Shown: positions 27,045 through 39,708, counted from the stretch's first letter. The stretch is DNA of 64,000 nucleotides from Ectothiorhodospira haloalkaliphila ATCC 51935 (GCF_000633935.1 NZ_KK214998.1:1536411-1600410); one strand, 5' to 3'. Made by a program: numbers and translations. Notes: generated from the sequence alone by a model not told the origin.

Positions 27045-27130
27045 GTGTCTGCGCCCGCCGGGACCGGGGTGCCCGCCGCATGGGGCGTCCCATCCGCTTT
27101 GCAGCCCCTTACTTTCGGGTGAACAGCATC

Positions 27131-27994
27131 ATGGCAAGAAGAAAATCGGGACTGGGTCGCGGCCTGGATGTATTGCTTTCCAGCGCCAGCCAGGCCGGAC
27201 ATGAAAGGGATGACCCTTCCGACCTGCGGCAGGTGCCGGTGGAGCAGATCCGTCGTGGCCGCTACCAGCCCCGCATGAACATCCAGCCCGAGGCGCTGGA
27301 GGAGCTGGCCAACTCCATCCGTGCCCAGGGCATGGTGCAGCCGGTGGTTGTCCGGCCGGTGGAGGAGGGATTCGAGCTGGTGGCCGGCGAGCGCCGCTGG
27401 CGGGCCGCGCAGATGGTCGGTCTGCGCGAGATACCCGCTGTGGTGCGCGACATCCCGGATCGTGCGGCGGCCGCCATGGCTCTGATCGAGAACATCCAGC
27501 GGGAAGATCTCAACCCCCTGGAGGAGGCCAACGCCCTGCACCGGCTCATCGATGAGTTTGGCCTCACTCATCAGCAGGCGGCAGAGTCCGTGGGGCGCTC
27601 ACGCACCAGTGTCACCAACCTGCTGCGCCTGCAGGAGCTGGAGGAACCGGTCAAGACCCTGGTGGACGAAGGGCGTCTGGAGATGGGGCATGCCCGGGCA
27701 TTGCTGTCCCTGGTGGGGCCGGTGCAGGTGGATGCCGCGCGCCGTGTGGCCGACAAGGGGTTGTCCGTGCGCGAGACCGAGCGTCTGGTGCAATCCCTGC
27801 TCAACGAGCAGGAAAAGACCCCCGACAATACCAAGCCCTCGCGTAACCCGGACGTGGAACGCCTGGAATCCGAGCTTTCCGATCGGCTCGGGGCACGGGT
27901 GAATATCCAGTACAACACCCGCGGACGAGGCAAGCTTGTCATCCAGTACAACAGCCTGGATGAGCTGGATGGCATCCTTGGCCACATTAATTAG
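27131..27994 (+). CDS. parB: Chromosome partitioning CTPase ParB (Spo0J)
   Basis: A 287-residue ParB. It begins MARRKSGLGRGLDVLLSS, the ParA-stimulating N-terminus. Then come the CTP-binding region with GERRWRAAQM, the ENIQREDLNPLEEA motif, an HTH (THQQAAESVGRSRTSVTNLL) and a C-terminal dimerisation domain. The ATG at 27131 is chosen over an earlier in-frame start because it gives the canonical N-terminus. It binds parS sites and slides on DNA as a CTP clamp. No complete parS site was found in this window. Confidence 0.96.
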   Translation: MARRKSGLGRGLDVLLSSASQAGHERDDPSDLRQVPVEQIRRGRYQPRMNIQPEALEELANSIRAQGMVQPVVVRPVEEGFELVAGERRWRAAQMVGLREIPAVVRDIPDRAAAAMALIENIQREDLNPLEEANALHRLIDEFGLTHQQAAESVGRSRTSVTNLLRLQELEEPVKTLVDEGRLEMGHARALLSLVGPVQVDAARRVADKGLSVRETERLVQSLLNEQEKTPDNTKPSRNPDVERLESELSDRLGARVNIQYNTRGRGKLVIQYNSLDELDGILGHIN

Positions 27995-28029
27995 TGGGTC
28001 ATCAAACCTCGTGTTTGTCAATTCCAGCG

Positions 28030-28058
28030 TTGACCGCCCGTTAGCGGACTCTTATAAT
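28030..28058 (+). promoter_or_regulatory. Near-consensus sigma-70 promoter of the ATP synthase operon
   Basis: TTGACC (28030-28035), a 17-base spacer, then a perfect TATAAT (28053-28058). It lies 36 bases after parB and about 70 bases before atpI, so transcription would start near 28065. Confidence 0.85.
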
Positions 28059-28129
28059 GCCGCGCTGCTGTCATCGGTGCGCGGTCTTCCGGAGCGCCGA
28101 AAAAACAAGGTGAAGCACCGATTGACGAC

Positions 28130-28531
28130 ATGACCCAATATCCGCTCGCCCAGGCAAGACTCTGGAATCGGGCAACCAAGCTGATACTTGGCCTGCAGTT
28201 GCTGGTCGCTGGCCTGGGTTATCTGGGCGGCTATCTGGCGGGTGGATCGGATACGGCGTGGGCTGCCCTGGTGGGTGGCTTGATCAGCTTCATCTCGACA
28301 GCGTATTTTGCGTTCCGCGTCTTTTCCGGCCGCAGGGGGCGGCCGGCGAAAACCATCGTAAGAAGTTTCTATGCCGGGGAGACCCAGAAAATCTTCCTGA
28401 CTGTGGCCCTGTTTGTGGTCGCAATCGTGTGGCTGGAGGTTGAGTTCCTGCCCATGTTTCTGACTTACATGGCCGGACTCATGGCCTTTTGGCTGGCCCT
28501 GCTGCCGGTGATGTCCGGCGCAAACGAGTAA
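28130..28531 (+). CDS. atpI: ATP synthase subunit I
   Basis: A 133-residue membrane protein with four hydrophobic segments, for example LILGLQLLVAGLGYLGGYLAG and IFLTVALFVVAIVWLEVEFL. It is first in the ATP synthase operon, the usual place for AtpI, which helps assemble or stabilise the c-ring. Sequence conservation in this family is low, so the call rests on position, size and topology. Confidence 0.88.
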   Translation: MTQYPLAQARLWNRATKLILGLQLLVAGLGYLGGYLAGGSDTAWAALVGGLISFISTAYFAFRVFSGRRGRPAKTIVRSFYAGETQKIFLTVALFVVAIVWLEVEFLPMFLTYMAGLMAFWLALLPVMSGANE

Positions 28532-29320
<789 letters not shown>

Positions 29321-29391
29321 CGAACGGCACCCCGGGCCGCCTTCGGCGACTCGGGGTGGATTCACCCCAAGCTGTTCTTTGTAACCTTTGA

Positions 29392-29685
<294 letters not shown>

Positions 29686-29745
29686 AGCGCGGATGCCTTA
29701 TCGCGCAGTCCACCCGATACAACCGTCTCTAGGGGAGGTAGCAAC

Positions 29746-30216
29746 GTGAATATCAATCTCACGCTGCTCGGTCAGATGATCACCTTCGCCCTGTTGGTGT
29801 GGGTCACCATGAAGTATGTGTGGCCCCCCATCATCAAGGCGATGAAAGAGCGTCAGAAAGAGATCGCCGATGGCCTGGCGGCCGCCGAGCGCGGCAAGCA
29901 TGAGCAGCAGCTTGCCGAAGACAGGGCCAAGAAGGTCCTTCAGGAAGCCAAGCAGCAGGCTGCGGAAATCGTCGCCACGGCTCAAAAGCGCGCCAACGAA
30001 ATCGTTGAATCCTCCAAGGATACCGCTCGCCAGGAAGCCGACCGCATCAAGGAATCCGCTCACTCCGAGATCGAGCAGGAGGTCAATCGTGCCCGCGAAG
30101 AACTGCGCAAGCAGGTGGGTACGCTGGCGGTCACTGGTGCCGAGCGCATCCTGAAGAAGGAAGTCGACGCCAAAGCCCACAATCAGGTGATCAAAGACCT
30201 GGTGAGCCAGATCTAG
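29746..30216 (+). CDS. atpF: ATP synthase Fo subunit b
   Basis: A 156-residue peripheral-stalk subunit. One N-terminal membrane helix ([20 protein letters not shown]) is followed by a long charged coiled coil with many Ala, Glu, Lys and Gln. It dimerises and holds F1 against the a subunit through delta. Only one b gene is present, as in non-photosynthetic proteobacterial operons. Confidence 0.96.
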   Translation: MNINLTLLGQMITFALLVWVTMKYVWPPIIKAMKERQKEIADGLAAAERGKHEQQLAEDRAKKVLQEAKQQAAEIVATAQKRANEIVESSKDTARQEADRIKESAHSEIEQEVNRAREELRKQVGTLAVTGAERILKKEVDAKAHNQVIKDLVSQI

Positions 30217-30226
30217 GTGAGCCGCC

Positions 30227-30763
30227 ATGTCTGAAAAAACCACGGCCGCAAGGCCTTACGCCAAGGCGGCGTTCGAGGTCGCAAAGGACGCCGGCAATCT
30301 GGCTGGCTGGTCCGATCAACTCGCTTTCATGTCCGCTGTCGCCAGTGACGCGAAGATGAGCGAGTTCCTCGATAGCCCCAAAATCACCCGCGAGACGATG
30401 GCCAAGGCCTTCCTCGAGACCTGCGAAGGCAAGGTGGATGATGGTGGACGCAACTTCCTGCGCCTATTGGCGGAGAATGACCGTTTGCCGCTACTGCCCG
30501 AGATCGCCCGGCTCTTCGAGACCATGAAGGCGGAAGCAGAACGCAAGGTGGAAGCCACGGTGTTCTCCGCGCAGGATGTGGATGCGGATCAGAAAAAGGC
30601 GATCGCCGACGCGCTGAAAAAGCGCCTCGGGCGTGACGTGGATCTGGTCTGCCAGGTGGACGACAGCCTCATCGGCGGCGCCATCATCCGCGCGGGAGAC
30701 CTGGTCATCGATGGCTCGGTCCGAGGGCGCTTGTCGCGCCTGGCCAGTAGTCTGAGCCGCTAA
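30227..30763 (+). CDS. atpH: ATP synthase F1 subunit delta
   Basis: A 178-residue subunit linking the b stalk to the top of the alpha-beta ring. It begins with the [18 protein letters not shown] motif of AtpH, and the C-terminal part [20 protein letters not shown] carries the conserved GG-x4-GD-x3-DGS pattern. It lies 10 bases after atpF. Confidence 0.96.
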   Translation: MSEKTTAARPYAKAAFEVAKDAGNLAGWSDQLAFMSAVASDAKMSEFLDSPKITRETMAKAFLETCEGKVDDGGRNFLRLLAENDRLPLLPEIARLFETMKAEAERKVEATVFSAQDVDADQKKAIADALKKRLGRDVDLVCQVDDSLIGGAIIRAGDLVIDGSVRGRLSRLASSLSR

Positions 30764-30792
30764 GAGGATTCGAGCTAAGAGGATTTCGAACT

Positions 30793-32334
30793 ATGCAACT
30801 CAACCCGTCTGAAATCAGTGAACTGATCAGCCAGCGTATCAAAAGCTACGAATCGGCGGCCGAGGCTCGCACCGAGGGCACCGTGGTCAGTTTGTCCGAT
30901 GGTATCTGCCGACTGCACGGTCTGGCCGATGTCATGCAGGGCGAAATGATCGAATTCCCCGGCGACACCTATGGCCTGGCGCTCAACCTTGAGCGTGATT
31001 CCGTGGGCGCCGTTATTCTGGGTGATTACAAGCACATCAAGGAAGGCGACACCGCCAAGTGCACCGGTCGCATCCTGGAAGTGCCGGTAGGCGAGGCCCT
31101 GCTGGGCCGTGTGGTGAACTCCCTGGGCATGCCGGTGGATGGCAAGGGCAGCATTGAATCCGATGGGACGGCTCCCATCGAGAAGATTGCCCCGGGCGTG
31201 ATCGAACGCCAGTCCGTGGATCAGCCGGTGCAGACCGGTCTGAAGGCTGTGGATGCCATGGTGCCAGTGGGTCGTGGTCAGCGTGAGCTGATCATCGGCG
31301 ACCGCCAGACCGGCAAGACCGCCGTGGCCGTGGATGCCATCATCAACCAGAAAGGCAGCGGCATTAAGTGCATCTACGTGGCAGTGGGGCAGAAGGCCTC
31401 TTCCATTGCCAGCGTGGTGCGCAAGCTGGAAGAGCATGGCGCGATGGAGCACACCATCATCGTCGCGGCCACCGCTTCTGAATCCGCCGCCATGCAGTAC
31501 ATTGCCCCTTACGCCGGTTGCGCCATGGGCGAGTACTTCCGTGACCGGGGTGAAGATGCCCTGATCATCTATGATGACCTCACCAAGCAGGCCTGGGCCT
31601 ATCGTCAGGTGTCCCTGCTGCTGCGTCGTCCGCCGGGTCGTGAAGCCTACCCCGGTGACGTGTTCTACCTGCACTCCCGCCTGCTGGAGCGCTCTTCCCG
31701 CGTGAATGCGGAATACGTGGAGAAGTTCACCAACGGCAAGGTGAAGGGCAAGACCGGTTCGCTGACCGCCCTGCCCATCATCGAGACCCAGGCCGGTGAC
31801 GTGTCTGCCTTTGTGCCGACCAACGTGATCTCCATCACCGACGGCCAGATCTTCCTGGAAACCGACCTGTTCAACGCAGGTATCCGACCGGCCATCAACG
31901 CGGGTCTGTCGGTGTCTCGTGTGGGGGGTTCGGCGCAGACCAAGATCATCAAGAAGCTGGGTGGCGGTGTGCGTCTGGCACTGGCTCAGTATCGTGAGCT
32001 GGCAGCCTTCTCGCAGTTTGCTTCCGACCTGGACGAAGCCACCCGCAAGCAGTTGGAACGCGGCCAGCGCGTCATGGAGCTCATGAAGCAGAAGCAGTAC
32101 GCGCCGCTGTCCATCGGTGAGATGGCCTTCTCGCTGTTCGCCGCCGAGGAAGGCTACCTGGACGACGTGGAAGACAAGAAGGTCGTGGACTTTGAGCACG
32201 CCCTGCACGATTACCTGCGCTCGAGCCAGAAGGAACTCCTGGACAAGATCAACGAGACGGGTGATTTCGGCGACGACATCAAGTCCGGCATGAAGGCCGC
32301 TCTTGATGACTTCAAGGCAAATCACAGCTGGTAA
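30793..32334 (+). CDS. atpA: ATP synthase F1 subunit alpha
   Basis: A 513-residue non-catalytic nucleotide-binding subunit. The P-loop GDRQTGKT lies at residues 169-176, and [20 protein letters not shown] and the arginine-finger region [14 protein letters not shown] are present. It forms the hexamer with beta. The length equals E. coli AtpA. Confidence 0.98.
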   Translation: MQLNPSEISELISQRIKSYESAAEARTEGTVVSLSDGICRLHGLADVMQGEMIEFPGDTYGLALNLERDSVGAVILGDYKHIKEGDTAKCTGRILEVPVGEALLGRVVNSLGMPVDGKGSIESDGTAPIEKIAPGVIERQSVDQPVQTGLKAVDAMVPVGRGQRELIIGDRQTGKTAVAVDAIINQKGSGIKCIYVAVGQKASSIASVVRKLEEHGAMEHTIIVAATASESAAMQYIAPYAGCAMGEYFRDRGEDALIIYDDLTKQAWAYRQVSLLLRRPPGREAYPGDVFYLHSRLLERSSRVNAEYVEKFTNGKVKGKTGSLTALPIIETQAGDVSAFVPTNVISITDGQIFLETDLFNAGIRPAINAGLSVSRVGGSAQTKIIKKLGGGVRLALAQYRELAAFSQFASDLDEATRKQLERGQRVMELMKQKQYAPLSIGEMAFSLFAAEEGYLDDVEDKKVVDFEHALHDYLRSSQKELLDKINETGDFGDDIKSGMKAALDDFKANHSW

Positions 32335-32348
32335 TCGGGGGCTGACTT

Positions 32349-33209
32349 ATGGCAGGCGCAAAAGAGATCCGCGGCCAGATCAAGAGTATCAAGAATACTC
32401 AGAAGATCACCAAAGCCATGGAGATGGTGGCCGCCAGCAAAATGCGCAGGGCGCAGGATCGCATGCTGGAAACCCGCCCCTACGCGGAAAAGATCCGGCA
32501 GGTGATCGGCCATGTGGCCATGGCCAACGCGGAATACCGGCATCCGTATCTGGAAGAGCGGGACGTCAAGCGTGTGGGCATCATTGTGGTGTCCACCGAC
32601 CGGGGGCTGTGCGGCGGTCTGAACATCAACCTGTTCAAGAAGACCGTGCAGCAGATGCGCGAGTGGCGGGAACAGGACGTGGAGATCGATTTGTGCCTGA
32701 TCGGCAGCAAGGCCCTCGGGTTCTTCCGTCGCATGGGTGGCAATGTGGTGGCCAATACGGCCAACCTGGGCGACAAGCCCCGTCTCAACGACCTGATCGG
32801 CACCATCAAGGTGATGCTCGAGGCCTATGACGAGGGCCGGATCGACCGGCTGCTGCTGGTGGAAAACGAGTTCGTGAACACCATGAGCCAGAAGCCCAAG
32901 GTCACGACCCTGCTGCCCATCGAGCCCGCTGGCGAGGACCAACTCAAGCATCACTGGGACTACATCTACGAGCCGGATACCGTGCCCGTGCTGGACACCC
33001 TGCTGACCCGTTACATCGAGTCCGTAATCTACCAGGCGGTGGTCGAAAACGTGGCCTGTGAAATGGCAGCCCGGATGGTGGCAATGAAGTCGGCCACCGA
33101 CAACGCCGGGGATCTCATTGATGAACTGCAGCTGGTGTACAACAAGGCACGTCAGGCAGCCATCACCCAGGAGATCTCCGAGATCGTCGGCGGCGCCGCT
33201 GCGGTTTGA
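32349..33209 (+). CDS. atpG: ATP synthase F1 subunit gamma
   Basis: A 286-residue rotor shaft. It has the N-terminal helix [20 protein letters not shown] and the C-terminal helix with [19 protein letters not shown], which together form the coiled coil turning inside the alpha-beta ring. The central [11 protein letters not shown] segment is characteristic. Confidence 0.97.
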   Translation: MAGAKEIRGQIKSIKNTQKITKAMEMVAASKMRRAQDRMLETRPYAEKIRQVIGHVAMANAEYRHPYLEERDVKRVGIIVVSTDRGLCGGLNINLFKKTVQQMREWREQDVEIDLCLIGSKALGFFRRMGGNVVANTANLGDKPRLNDLIGTIKVMLEAYDEGRIDRLLLVENEFVNTMSQKPKVTTLLPIEPAGEDQLKHHWDYIYEPDTVPVLDTLLTRYIESVIYQAVVENVACEMAARMVAMKSATDNAGDLIDELQLVYNKARQAAITQEISEIVGGAAAV

Positions 33210-33241
33210 GGCCGACCCCGGTTCAAGATTCGAAAGACTAG

Positions 33242-34636
<1,395 letters not shown>

Positions 34637-34648
34637 GCGGGGGCAACC

Positions 34649-35080
34649 ATGTCCATGACGTTTCACGTCGATATTGTGAGTGCGGAGGAGTCCATCTACT
34701 CCGGAACAGCTCACATGCTGGTGGCGCCGGCAGAACATGGCGAGGTGGGTGTCATGCCTCGTCACTCCCAGTACATCTCGCTGCTCAAGCCGGGCGAGAT
34801 CCGGGTGAAGGTGTCGGACTCCGGTGAGGAGCACAACATCTTCATTTCCGGTGGTGTGCTGGAGGTTCAGCCCCACGTGGTGACCGTGTTGGCGGATACT
34901 GCCATCCGGGCCAAGGATCTGGACGAGGCGGAGGCCCTGGAGGCCAAGCAGCGTGCCGAGGATGCACTGGCCAACCGCAAGGCGGACTTCGACTATGCCA
35001 AGGCTCAGTCGGAGCTGATTGAGGCGGCTGCACGCCTGCGCATGATCCAGAAGCTGCGTAACAGCAGTAACAAGCAGTAA
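34649..35080 (+). CDS. atpC: ATP synthase F1 subunit epsilon
   Basis: A 143-residue subunit with an N-terminal beta-sandwich ([17 protein letters not shown], the [12 protein letters not shown] turn) and a C-terminal two-helix domain that can inhibit ATP hydrolysis. It is last in the operon, 12 bases after atpD, and is followed by a terminator. ATG 34655, two codons in, is an alternative start. Confidence 0.97.
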   Translation: MSMTFHVDIVSAEESIYSGTAHMLVAPAEHGEVGVMPRHSQYISLLKPGEIRVKVSDSGEEHNIFISGGVLEVQPHVVTVLADTAIRAKDLDEAEALEAKQRAEDALANRKADFDYAKAQSELIEAAARLRMIQKLRNSSNKQ

Positions 35081-35106
35081 GGCCGGGCGGGGGAGGTTCC
35101 CGTTCG

Positions 35107-35147
35107 CGACAAAGGCCCTTCGCCTTCGGGAGAGGGGCCTTTTGTCG
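35107..35147 (+). terminator. Rho-independent terminator of the ATP synthase operon
   Basis: CGACAAAGGCCC at the left (from 35107) pairs with GGGCCTTTTGTCG at the right (ending 35147), with extra pairing in the loop. A T-rich segment is included in the right arm. Confidence 0.8.
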
Positions 35148-35255
35148 TTCTGGCGCCCCGGATGGCGGTCTTCGGGCCCTGGCGGTTCCCCCGTCTCCGT
35201 TCATTCCGGTAGACTTTCCCCACCTTATTGGAACATGTACCGGGAAGGCCCCCAG

Positions 35256-36629
35256 GTGAGCACCCCAACCACTGTCATCATCCTCGCCGCCGGCCAGGGC
35301 ACGCGCATGCGCTCTGCCCTGCCCAAGGTACTGCACCCTCTGGCTGGGCAGCCCTTGCTGGCGCATGTCATCCAGACCGCCCAGGCGCTGACGCCCGAGC
35401 GGATTGTTGTCGTCTACGGTCATGGGGGCGATCAGGTTCGCCTGGCCCTGGCGGATGCCCCGGTCACCTGGGTGGAGCAGACCGAGCAACTGGGCACGGG
35501 GCATGCGGTGGCCCAGGCCCTGCCTGAGGCCGGGCAGGACGACCGTGTTCTTGTCCTCTATGGGGATGTGCCCCTGGTGGCTCAGGAGAGCCTGGCTCGG
35601 CTTCTGCGGGCCCTGGATGACCATGAACTGGCCGTACAGACCATGATGCTGGAAGACCCCACCGGTTACGGACGCATCCTGCGCGACGCCAAGGGGCAAC
35701 CGGCACGCATTGTTGAACAAAAGGACGCCACTGCCGATGAGCTGACCATCCGCGAGGTGAACACGGGCTTCATGGCGGCCTATCGCCGCCGTCTGGAAGA
35801 CTGGCTGGGCCGGGTGGACCGTAACAATGCCCAGGGCGAATATTACCTGACCGATTGCATTTCCCTGGCGGCCGGGGATGGCGTGCGGGTGGCTGCGGTG
35901 GTGGCCGATGATCCCGAGCAGTTCCAGGGCGTCAACGATCGGGTGCAACTGGCGGCCCTGGAGCGTGCCTATCAGCGTCGCCAGGCCGAAATCCTGATGC
36001 GGGGGGGTGTCTCGGTGCGTGATCCGGCGCGTCTGGATATCCGGGGCACCCTCTCTACCGGGCAGGATGTGACCCTGGACGTCAACGTGATCCTGGAAGG
36101 CGATGTCACCCTGGGCGAGGGTGTCCAGGTGGGCGCCCATTGCGTGCTGCGCAACGTCAGCGTGGGGCCGGGCACGATCATTCAGTCCCATTGCATCCTG
36201 GAGGACGCCACCATCGGGGCGGATGCCAGGATCGGCCCCTTTGCCCGCATCCGGCCCGGCACGGAACTGGCGGCCGGCGTGCACGTGGGGAATTTTGTCG
36301 AGATCAAGAAAAGCCGGGTGGGCGAGGGGTCCAAGGTGAACCACCTGAGCTACGTGGGCGATAGCCAGGTGGGCCGGGGCGTGAACGTGGGCGCCGGGAC
36401 CATCACCTGCAACTATGATGGTGCGAACAAGCATCTCACCGTGATCGGCGATGGGGCCTTCATCGGCTCCAACACGGCCCTGGTGGCTCCGGTCACGGTG
36501 GGCGAGGGTGCCACCATCGGTGCCGGTTCCACCATCAACGCCGATGCCCCGGCGGGACAGCTGACCCTGACCCGGGCGCCGTTGGAAACGAGAACCGATT
36601 GGCAGCGACCGACGAAGAAAGGCGGTTGA
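35256..36629 (+). CDS. glmU: Bifunctional UDP-N-acetylglucosamine pyrophosphorylase / glucosamine-1-phosphate N-acetyltransferase
   Basis: A 457-residue enzyme, near the 456 residues of E. coli GlmU. The uridylyltransferase half starts [20 protein letters not shown]; the acetyltransferase half is a left-handed beta-helix of hexapeptide repeats ending with [11 protein letters not shown] and the His-containing ANKH segment. It makes UDP-GlcNAc for peptidoglycan and lipopolysaccharide. GTG 35256 is favoured by alignment; ATG 35235 is possible. It lies between the ATP synthase operon and glmS, a widespread order. Confidence 0.96.
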   Translation: MSTPTTVIILAAGQGTRMRSALPKVLHPLAGQPLLAHVIQTAQALTPERIVVVYGHGGDQVRLALADAPVTWVEQTEQLGTGHAVAQALPEAGQDDRVLVLYGDVPLVAQESLARLLRALDDHELAVQTMMLEDPTGYGRILRDAKGQPARIVEQKDATADELTIREVNTGFMAAYRRRLEDWLGRVDRNNAQGEYYLTDCISLAAGDGVRVAAVVADDPEQFQGVNDRVQLAALERAYQRRQAEILMRGGVSVRDPARLDIRGTLSTGQDVTLDVNVILEGDVTLGEGVQVGAHCVLRNVSVGPGTIIQSHCILEDATIGADARIGPFARIRPGTELAAGVHVGNFVEIKKSRVGEGSKVNHLSYVGDSQVGRGVNVGAGTITCNYDGANKHLTVIGDGAFIGSNTALVAPVTVGEGATIGAGSTINADAPAGQLTLTRAPLETRTDWQRPTKKGG

Positions 36630-36686
36630 GGGAGGTGGAGTGCCATACGGGCCCTCACCCTTATGACATAAACAAAAGGATTCACC

Positions 36687-38519
36687 ATGTGCGGAATCAT
36701 CGGCGCCATCGCCCAACGTGATGTCCAACCCATCCTCATCGAAGGCCTCAGGCGCCTGGAATACCGAGGCTACGACTCCGCCGGCATGGTCGTCATGGAC
36801 CCTCAGGGTCGCCTGCAGCGGGAACGCTCCGTGGGCAAGGTGGAAGCCCTGGCGCAACGGGTGGCCGGCAGCGGCCTGACCGGTACCCTGGGCATCGCAC
36901 ACACCCGCTGGGCCACCCATGGTGGCCCCACCGAGCGCAATGCCCATCCCCATCTGAGCGGCGAGCGCATCGCTGTGGTCCACAACGGCATCATCGAGAA
37001 CTACCAGGCCCTGCGGGACGACCTCAAGGCTCGGGGCTTTGAATTCACCTCCGACACCGACACCGAAGTCATCGCCCACCAGATCATGGACTACTGCCAG
37101 CAGGGTCATGATCTCCTGGAGGCGGTGCGGCGGGCCACGGCGCATTTCAGTGGCGCCTATGCCCTGGGTGTGATCAGCCGCGACGAACCCGATCGCCTGA
37201 TCGCCGTGCGCGAAGGCAGCCCATTGATCATCGGACTGGGCATCGGTGAGCATTTCATCGCCTCGGACATCCAGGCCATGTTGCCGGTGACGCAACGCTT
37301 TGTGTACCTGGAGAACGGCGACATCGCCGAACTGCGCCGGGACAGCCATCGTATCCTGGACGCCGACGGCCAGGCGGTGGACCGCCCGGTGACCGAAAGC
37401 TCGCTGACTGCCGGTGCCGCCGACCGGGGCCGCTTCCGTCACTTCATGCTCAAGGAAATCCACGAGCAGCCCCGCGCCGTGGCCGAGACCCTGGAGGGTC
37501 GCCTGGCTCCCGATGGGGTGCTGGAAGGCATCATGGGGCCGGGCTCCGAGGAAATCCTGGCGCAAGTGAAGTCGGTGCAGATCCTCGCCTGCGGCACCAG
37601 CTACCATGCCGGGCTGGTGGCCAGCTACTGGATCGAGGGCCTGCTGGGCCTGCCCTGCCGGGTGGAGGTGGCCAGCGAATTCCGCTACCGGCGCCATGCG
37701 GTGCTACCCGATTGCCTGCTGGTGACCATCTCCCAGTCCGGCGAGACCGCCGATTCCCTGGCGGCCCTGCGACAGGCCCGCGAGGATGATTATCTGGGTT
37801 CCCTGGCCATCTGCAATGTGCCGGAGAGTTCACTGGTGCGTGAATCCGACATGGTCCTCATGACCCATGCCGGCCCGGAGATCGGCGTGGCCTCCACCAA
37901 GGCCTTCACCACCCAGCTGGTGGCCCTGTTCCTGCTGGTGCTCTCCCTGGGGCGCCATCATGGTCTGGCGCCCGCCCGGGCCCAATCCTTCGTGGAGCAA
38001 CTGCGCGCCCTGCCTGCGGCCCTGGAGAAGGTGCTGGCCCTGGACACGCCCATCGAGCGCCTGGCCATGGGGTTGGCCGACAAGCATCATGCTCTGTTCC
38101 TGGGGCGGGGCTGCCACTACCCCATCGCCCTGGAAGGCGCCCTCAAGCTCAAGGAGATCTCCTACATCCACGCGGAGGCCTATCCCGCCGGCGAGCTCAA
38201 GCACGGCCCCCTGGCCCTGGTGGACGCCGACATGCCCGTGGTGGTGGTGGCACCCAACAATCACCTGCTGGAAAAGCTCAAGTCCAACCTGGAAGAGGTG
38301 AGAGCTCGTGGTGGCCACCTGATGGTCTTCACCGACGACGTGGCCGCCCTGGGCAGCGACGGCGCCATCCAGAGCCTGGCGGTTCCTCCGGTGGACGACT
38401 GGCTCTCCGCCATCATCCACACCGTGCCCCTGCAACTGCTCTCCTACCACACCGCCATCCTCAAGGGCACCGATGTGGATCAGCCCCGTAACCTGGCCAA
38501 GTCGGTGACGGTGGAGTAG
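36687..38519 (+). CDS. glmS: Glutamine-fructose-6-phosphate aminotransferase (isomerizing)
   Basis: A 610-residue enzyme. The class II amidotransferase half has nucleophile Cys2 (MCGIIGAIAQRDVQ) and the RGYDSAG and HTRWATHG motifs. The second half carries two SIS isomerase domains with CGTSYHAG and SQSGETADSL, and ends NLAKSVTVE as in E. coli GlmS. It makes glucosamine 6-phosphate and works with GlmU. No ribozyme-type leader is visible in the 57 bases upstream. Confidence 0.98.
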   Translation: MCGIIGAIAQRDVQPILIEGLRRLEYRGYDSAGMVVMDPQGRLQRERSVGKVEALAQRVAGSGLTGTLGIAHTRWATHGGPTERNAHPHLSGERIAVVHNGIIENYQALRDDLKARGFEFTSDTDTEVIAHQIMDYCQQGHDLLEAVRRATAHFSGAYALGVISRDEPDRLIAVREGSPLIIGLGIGEHFIASDIQAMLPVTQRFVYLENGDIAELRRDSHRILDADGQAVDRPVTESSLTAGAADRGRFRHFMLKEIHEQPRAVAETLEGRLAPDGVLEGIMGPGSEEILAQVKSVQILACGTSYHAGLVASYWIEGLLGLPCRVEVASEFRYRRHAVLPDCLLVTISQSGETADSLAALRQAREDDYLGSLAICNVPESSLVRESDMVLMTHAGPEIGVASTKAFTTQLVALFLLVLSLGRHHGLAPARAQSFVEQLRALPAALEKVLALDTPIERLAMGLADKHHALFLGRGCHYPIALEGALKLKEISYIHAEAYPAGELKHGPLALVDADMPVVVVAPNNHLLEKLKSNLEEVRARGGHLMVFTDDVAALGSDGAIQSLAVPPVDDWLSAIIHTVPLQLLSYHTAILKGTDVDQPRNLAKSVTVE

Positions 38520-38609
38520 GGGGCAGACGGATCCGGGCGGCTTGTGCTCACGGTCCGGTTGGGCTTTATGGTGGGGCCCCTGACCTGGCCGCCACCGAAC
38601 TTGCCGGCC

Positions 38610-39056
38610 TCAGCGGGTGCGAAACGACATGTGACAGCCCACGCAGGTGGATGTGAGTTCATGCAGTGCCCTGAGGGCCTTCGGCATGTCCTCTTCCTGG
38701 GCGACCTGAGCAAATTCGCTGGCCGTTTCATGCATCGTGAACGCCATCTGGCGCATGCCCGCCGGCATGAAGCGACCGGGACCCATGCCCTGGGTGATTT
38801 CCCGGTGCTTGCCCATGGTGCTTACGCCCATCGTCTGCTCCGCAAAGTCACCGGCTTCGGCGATCTCGCCCCGTGACAGATGATCCAGGATTCGCTGATA
38901 GGCGATCAGGTGTTCCTGCATCTCCTGTCGTAGTAACTCACGCTGCAATTCCGGCATCTCCACCATCTGGCGGTGATCCGGTGGGGGGGCGGGTGGCTGG
39001 GCCTGTGCGGGAAGGACGCACAGGCCCATGAGGATGACGAGCATCGAAAGGCGCAT
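38610..39056 (-). CDS. Periplasmic cytochrome c'-like (class II) protein
   Basis: A 148-residue protein with a signal peptide (MRLSMLVILMGLCVLPAQAQ) and a single haem motif CVGCH at residues 138-142, close to the C-terminus. A haem site at the end of a mostly helical protein of this size is the layout of class II cytochromes c, four-helix bundles that bind NO or act in electron transfer. The middle is rich in Met and Glu. It lies 118 bases downstream of the SOR-like gene on the same strand and could share its promoter. Class membership is inferred from layout; a different c-type family is possible. Confidence 0.7.
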   Translation of the reverse strand: MRLSMLVILMGLCVLPAQAQPPAPPPDHRQMVEMPELQRELLRQEMQEHLIAYQRILDHLSRGEIAEAGDFAEQTMGVSTMGKHREITQGMGPGRFMPAGMRQMAFTMHETASEFAQVAQEEDMPKALRALHELTSTCVGCHMSFRTR

Positions 39057-39174
39057 GCCAGAGAGACCATGTGTGGGGACGTGCTCCCACGATAGCCCCC
39101 GCTACGCTGCGCTGCAAGATGGTGCCCGCCGCCGAGCGGTGAGCGCCCCTGCTCAGCGGGACAAGGGGAGCGAT

Positions 39175-39624
39175 TCAGGCCGCATGCTGCGACTTTGCCT
39201 CTTGGGCGACCCGGGCCTCTTCCGGGGTGTATGCCGCGCCTGACCACAGCACCTCGTAGGCGATCTCTTCGTTGCCGTTTTCGCACAGGTCCAGCACTTC
39301 CTGGAACAGGGGCTGGAAGGTTTCGCTGCGATGGGAGCGCTCATGGTCTTCGAAGGTGTTCCAGAAGGTGATGATCAGCGCCTCCTTGCCCTTGAGCGGG
39401 CTTTTTACTGCCTGACCCACCGTGGAACCTTCATTGGACACATTGCCGCTGTTCAGAGCCACGAACCCACCCACGAAGCCGGTTTCTGAGTGGTAGGTCT
39501 TCACGTTTTCACAGAGCACTGCCACGCGCTCCTCCAGATCGTCCACCGTGTACTGCGGCTTGAGGATCACCCGGTTGACCGTGACCACGCCATCCATCGG
39601 AAAGTTGGGAATCAGACCACTCAT
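39175..39624 (-). CDS. Single-domain protein resembling sulfur oxygenase/reductase
   Basis: A 149-residue protein. Residues 86-99 read TFWNTFEDHERSHR, closely matching TFWKDWKDHEEMHR of Acidianus sulfur oxygenase/reductase, whose two histidines bind the catalytic iron. His94 and His98 are here, and Glu120 (before AYEVLW) lines up with the third ligand. The segment GFVGG also aligns. Known SORs are about 310 residues with two ferredoxin-like halves; this protein has only the half with the iron ligands. Cys38 is three residues out of register with the catalytic Cys of SOR. GGAGGAGG precedes the ATG and a good promoter lies upstream. A generic antibiotic-monooxygenase-type barrel is the alternative. 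Confidence 0.6.
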   Translation of the reverse strand: MSGLIPNFPMDGVVTVNRVILKPQYTVDDLEERVAVLCENVKTYHSETGFVGGFVALNSGNVSNEGSTVGQAVKSPLKGKEALIITFWNTFEDHERSHRSETFQPLFQEVLDLCENGNEEIAYEVLWSGAAYTPEEARVAQEAKSQHAA

Positions 39625-39680
39625 CGCATGCCTCCTCCAAAATGGAAATCAAGCTGATCCGAGGTGCATCAGCAGTTCCT

Positions 39681-39708
39681 AATGTAGAAGACTGAGCATT
39701 CTTGTCAA
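39681..39708 (-). promoter_or_regulatory. Sigma-70 promoter of the SOR-like gene
   Basis: On the minus strand, TTGACA (39708-39703), a 16-base spacer and TACATT (39686-39681). It directs transcription toward the SOR-like and cytochrome genes with a leader of about 50 bases. Confidence 0.7.

Noticed and set aside
34658-34675. TTTCACGT resembling half of a parS site
   Set aside because: It lies in the atpC coding region and lacks the second half of the palindrome. No full parS was found, although parAB is in the window.
36630-36686. Possible glmS ribozyme
   Set aside because: The 57-base gap before glmS is too short and shows no ribozyme-like pairing.
34842-37697. A 951-codon open frame on the minus strand
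   Set aside because: It lies antisense to atpC, glmU and glmS, which are certain. It is an artefact of GC-rich third positions and has low-complexity His/Gly/Gln-rich sequence.
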